Shown: positions 14,937 to 17,777 of the stretch, piece after piece | How positions within the stretch are numbered: the stretch's first letter is position 1 | Layout of the letters: every line of letters starts with the position of its first letter | Source of the DNA: CAINEC01 sp046073825 | GTDB taxonomy: Bacteria > Bacteroidota > Bacteroidia > AKYH767-A > OLB10 | Direction: 5' to 3' | Assembly (NCBI GenBank): GCA_046073825.1 | Contig: JBJTMY010000128.1 | Coordinates: 1 to 17,777, forward strand | DNA length: 17,777 bases | The notes under the pieces: generated by a model | What the model was told of the DNA's origin: nothing | Database searches by the model: none | What the model saw: the letters and a program-made list of their open reading frames with translations, nothing else | Translations under genes and position numbers: made by a program

Positions 14937-16607
14937 CTACTCTTTCACCCAACGAACAGTTGTACTTATTTTGTCATTCTTGATATTTGTAATATACATA
15001 CCGCTTTGTAAAGTTTCAATGGAAAGTGGTAGTGATAAATCAGAGGTGACCATATCGCTCATTACTAACCGGCCATCAATGTTGTAGGTTTGGAGGACAT
15101 AGCTGGCAGGCGGTAATCCACTAATAGCTATTTGATCTTTTGCGGGGTTAGGCCTTACCGTAAGTGATAAATTATTTTGAAGTTGATTAAGAGAGGTGGT
15201 GGTGGTACTATAGCCAACTTTCACGGCCCAAATGTCAGCGGCCCCGTGTCCTGCATCGTTTTTTACATTACTTATACCATCATCTGCAGTTGCGGATATT
15301 AATAATGTACTATCATTAACCATGATTAATGAATTTGGAAAATCTCTATGGTTTTCTCCTATTATTTTATAGGTCAACAAAGACCCTAATGTATCAATAC
15401 TCATCACAACAATATCTTCGGAACCGTAACTAGAGTTTAGAAAAGTCCCATTTGAAGCTGTTGAAATTTCACCCAAGGCAAATAACCCTCCTTGTGGATT
15501 TGCTATCAAGTCCCAGCTTACATCAATACCATTTGTTCCAAATTTTTTCTCCCAAATTAAATTACCACTTGTATCGGTTTTTATTAACCATAAATCAGTA
15601 GAACCAAAGCCTTGATTAACTATTGTACCACCGATGGTTGCGGAAGTGTAGCCGAACATATAATAACAGTTATTTTGTTCAACAATTTTAGTAATGGAAC
15701 TTGTGCCAGAATTTGCCGTGCCTCCTGAAAATGCTGAACCTCCAAATCGTTTATCCCATATTTTATTACCATTTTTATCTACTTTAAAAACTAAAGCATC
15801 CCAAGCCCCATACATAGAAGACGTTATATTTCCTCCTATTCCACTCTGACTTACCCCATAAATTAAATAATTTGTATCTTTTAAAACTGTTAGACCATAT
15901 TGCTTTCTGCTTTCATAATCACATTCATTATCGTATCCGCCAAAAACTTTATCCCATTGTTTTACGCCCAAGGAGTCTAATTTAATTACCCAATAATCAT
16001 ATGCGGCCATATATGGATTTCCAAATGGATGGTAAAATGCATTTTGAGATTTATCAAAACTATGTACTCCATTACTTATTCCAGTTAATAACAGTCCGCC
16101 ATCTAAAGTTTTATCTAGCAAACAACCTTCGTTGTCACGAATTGAGCCAAATCTTAGTTCATTTACTTTATTCCCTAATGAATCTAAAAATATTAAAATG
16201 TAATCTCTAATTCCTTTTTTAGTAGTTTGCAAACTACAACTAGAATCTGAACTAGTTTGACCAGAAATTACAAATCCATTTCGGTAAGAAATAATGTTAA
16301 AGCCTTTCTCTTCAAATGTGCCACCGTAAGTTTTATCCCATATTTTATTCAACGAATCATCAAATGCTAAAATCCAAAAATCCTTTGGACTCATTGATGT
16401 ATCGCATGAAAATTCTGACTTGTCATTCTCTGGATTTTTGCTATTGCTATTTCCAATTATCACGTTTAATTGACTTAAACGAGTAATGGCATAACCTTGA
16501 TCAATATAACTTGTTCCAAAGCAATGATCGTCGATGTAATTAAATGACTGGGCCTTTGAATTAGTTGTCATTAATATTATTATAATTAATAAATAGATGT
16601 TTTTCAT
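14937..16607 (-). CDS. Secreted seven-unit propeller-like protein with T9SS type-A sorting domain
   Basis: A 556-residue exported protein. The signal peptide (1-20, ending NSKAQ) supports the ATG at 16607. Seven repeats begin with D-[FYILA]-[WVI] and usually run on to a Gly turn, W-[DE]-K and [FY]-G-G, as in DYWVIKLDSLGVKQWDKVFGG. They start at residues 76, 135, 204, 270, 338, 398 and 458, spaced 59-69 residues, consistent with a beta-propeller; the last unit is incomplete. The C-terminal region from RPNPAKDQ (485) is a T9SS type-A signal (YNIDGRLVMSD, LQSGMYITNI). Proteins of this shape are common T9SS cargo in Bacteroidota; the ligand is unknown. It starts 12 bp after the upstream gene on the same strand, so they are probably one transcript, closed by the terminator at 14886-14911. 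Confidence 0.88.
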   Translation of the reverse strand: MKNIYLLIIIILMTTNSKAQSFNYIDDHCFGTSYIDQGYAITRLSQLNVIIGNSNSKNPENDKSEFSCDTSMSPKDFWILAFDDSLNKIWDKTYGGTFEEKGFNIISYRNGFVISGQTSSDSSCSLQTTKKGIRDYILIFLDSLGNKVNELRFGSIRDNEGCLLDKTLDGGLLLTGISNGVHSFDKSQNAFYHPFGNPYMAAYDYWVIKLDSLGVKQWDKVFGGYDNECDYESRKQYGLTVLKDTNYLIYGVSQSGIGGNITSSMYGAWDALVFKVDKNGNKIWDKRFGGSAFSGGTANSGTSSITKIVEQNNCYYMFGYTSATIGGTIVNQGFGSTDLWLIKTDTSGNLIWEKKFGTNGIDVSWDLIANPQGGLFALGEISTASNGTFLNSSYGSEDIVVMSIDTLGSLLTYKIIGENHRDFPNSLIMVNDSTLLISATADDGISNVKNDAGHGAADIWAVKVGYSTTTTSLNQLQNNLSLTVRPNPAKDQIAISGLPPASYVLQTYNIDGRLVMSDMVTSDLSLPLSIETLQSGMYITNIKNDKISTTVRWVKE

Positions 16608-16619
16608 AAAGACCCCTTA

Positions 16620-17777
16620 TTAATGATTAAATCTAGCTATTTTTTTTGAACTGAATGTATGATCACTATACTCTGATTTTTCAAAAATAAAATCATTTGT
16701 AAAATGATTGAAGTAGTTTTGTAATTCATTAATATTTTTGTTTTTTAAAGTAAACAATAATTTGCCATCTAACGAGTAATAACTTGTTTGTAATAATTCT
16801 TTAGATGAGCCCAATTGTATTATAGTCTCATTTTGATGCGACTTAAAACTAGTTGCTGATGATATAGGTTTAATCATTTTATAATTTACATCCCAAATAT
16901 TGGTACCGCCAATACTTATATTCTGATAGGTGGCAAATAGTTCATTGTCCGCATGCCTTCCTGCTAAAGATAAAAAGGAAGATATATCATAGTTGCTACT
17001 TGAGATAGAATAAGGTACTTGCCAGAATAACGAATCTATTGGTGTTGCGTTACTGTTACATCTAAGAACTATTGAATAATCAGCATCGATTACAACATTA
17101 TTAAAGTTTTGATATTCTGAATAAAAGGACCAGCCAACATAAATGCCGTTTATTGGATAATTATTAGAATAGCAAATACTTGAATAGTAATTCGGAAATT
17201 TTGAAATATCTATTAAAGATACATTATAATTAATGATCGTACTACTACCATTATTACAACCTTTGATATACCAATTACTAGGAGGACTACTAAGAATAAT
17301 TTCACGCTCAAGAGCAACAACCGTCCATTCAGAAGGGCTACCACCATTAGGTCCAGGCGATGCAATTCTTGGGTATTCCCACTTATAGCTCATCACTGAA
17401 GGTGGATAACTAAATGGGCCTGCGGTAATACTTACATTGTTTGACACCAAATCGCTGAAATTATAGTCTGATACTGTTAAATCGCCACTTAAATTATCTA
17501 TATAACATACATGTATTACATCTGAACCACCATCTAAATAAAGGCTTACATCTGGACTGCTTCCTGATGCTACAATATTAGTAGAGATTATTCCAGAACT
17601 GATATTACCCACGGAACAATAAACATGTAGCGTGGCGTCATCCCAAACTATTGTAAATTCACCATCTATTTTGCTATTACCATCAATATTTAATGTGGTT
17701 CCAAAATTTCCATTTGCAAAACTTGTCACATACACTGATGAAAAAGACAAGATACTAGGTTTCCATTCAAATATTTC
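16620..17777 (-). CDS. Secreted-type protein, N-terminus beyond the window; possible degenerate sorting domain
   Basis: The frame is open from the window edge (17777) to the stop at 16620: about 385 codons with no need for a start inside the window; the TTG at 17750 is only an internal codon. The sequence is Ser/Asn/Tyr/Ile-rich and beta-strand-like, without recognised catalytic motifs. The phrases FTIVWDDATLHVYCSVGN and SLYLDGGSDVIHVCYIDNLSG suggest repeated beta-sheet blades or sandwich strands. The last 70 or so residues (LLQTSYYSLDGKLLFTLKN to SSKKIARFNH) follow the outline of a T9SS type-A signal, with the D-x-x-G-K strand and basic end, but lack PNP and GxYxV, so they may be a divergent sorting domain. 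It precedes the propeller-like gene by 12 bp. The function is unknown. Confidence 0.65.
   Translation of the reverse strand, partial: EIFEWKPSILSFSSVYVTSFANGNFGTTLNIDGNSKIDGEFTIVWDDATLHVYCSVGNISSGIISTNIVASGSSPDVSLYLDGGSDVIHVCYIDNLSGDLTVSDYNFSDLVSNNVSITAGPFSYPPSVMSYKWEYPRIASPGPNGGSPSEWTVVALEREIILSSPPSNWYIKGCNNGSSTIINYNVSLIDISKFPNYYSSICYSNNYPINGIYVGWSFYSEYQNFNNVVIDADYSIVLRCNSNATPIDSLFWQVPYSISSSNYDISSFLSLAGRHADNELFATYQNISIGGTNIWDVNYKMIKPISSATSFKSHQNETIIQLGSSKELLQTSYYSLDGKLLFTLKNKNINELQNYFNHFTNDFIFEKSEYSDHTFSSKKIARFNH

Noticed and set aside
16001..16210. Plus-strand open frame of 69 codons inside the propeller-like gene
   Set aside because: It is antisense to a well-supported repeat protein and has no start context or known features.

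Overview
The window is about 17.8 kb of low-GC DNA from a member of the Bacteroidota, probably a gliding or secreting lineage related to Flavobacteriales/Chitinophagales. The evidence is three clear type IX secretion system (T9SS) C-terminal sorting domains of type A, one type-B (CHU_C) domain, a possible degenerate one at the right edge, several -7 boxes of the Bacteroidota form TAnnTTTG, and starts without Shine-Dalgarno sequences. No tRNA, rRNA, transposase or CRISPR array was seen.

Layout. Positions 1-540 (minus) hold the middle of a PfkB-type sugar kinase; 514-3702 (plus) holds an NtrY-like multi-membrane-span sensor histidine kinase. Both lose their 5' ends at one point near 531-542, so a deletion, an inversion or an assembly/amplification chimera lies there. 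Positions 3832-5886 encode a secreted, probably highly expressed, Omp28/thioredoxin-like protein with a good promoter and a strong terminator. A plus-strand series follows (5966-8988): a secreted carboxypeptidase-regulatory-like domain protein, a small four-span membrane protein, then an ECF sigma factor, a one-span putative anti-sigma factor and a CnrX/Spy-like periplasmic sensor. A bidirectional terminator separates it from a minus-strand LamG-like T9SS protein (9037-10410). That gene is divergent from a 970-residue plus-strand adhesin-like protein with seven Ig-like repeats, a PKD-like domain and a type-B sorting domain (10563-13475). It converges, with 2 bp between stop codons, on a minus-strand MarR regulator-pirin operon (14639 to 13478) that has a candidate operator and what looks like a leaderless start. 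An intergenic cluster of degenerate hairpin-type repeats (14682-14828) follows. The right end holds two minus-strand genes: a seven-unit propeller-like T9SS protein (14937-16607) and a partial secreted-type protein that runs off the window (16620-17777).

How the genes fit together. Most of the window is cell-surface and envelope biology: T9SS cargo, an envelope-spanning sensor kinase, and a three-gene sigma/anti-sigma/sensor unit that probably reports periplasmic metal or protein stress. The MarR-pirin pair looks like a small self-controlled stress or redox operon. Nothing here is clearly a wholly new system. The points most worth following are the 5'-truncation junction, the Bacteroidota version of a CnrYXH-like module, the intergenic repeat family, and the leaderless promoter/operator arrangement at the MarR gene.
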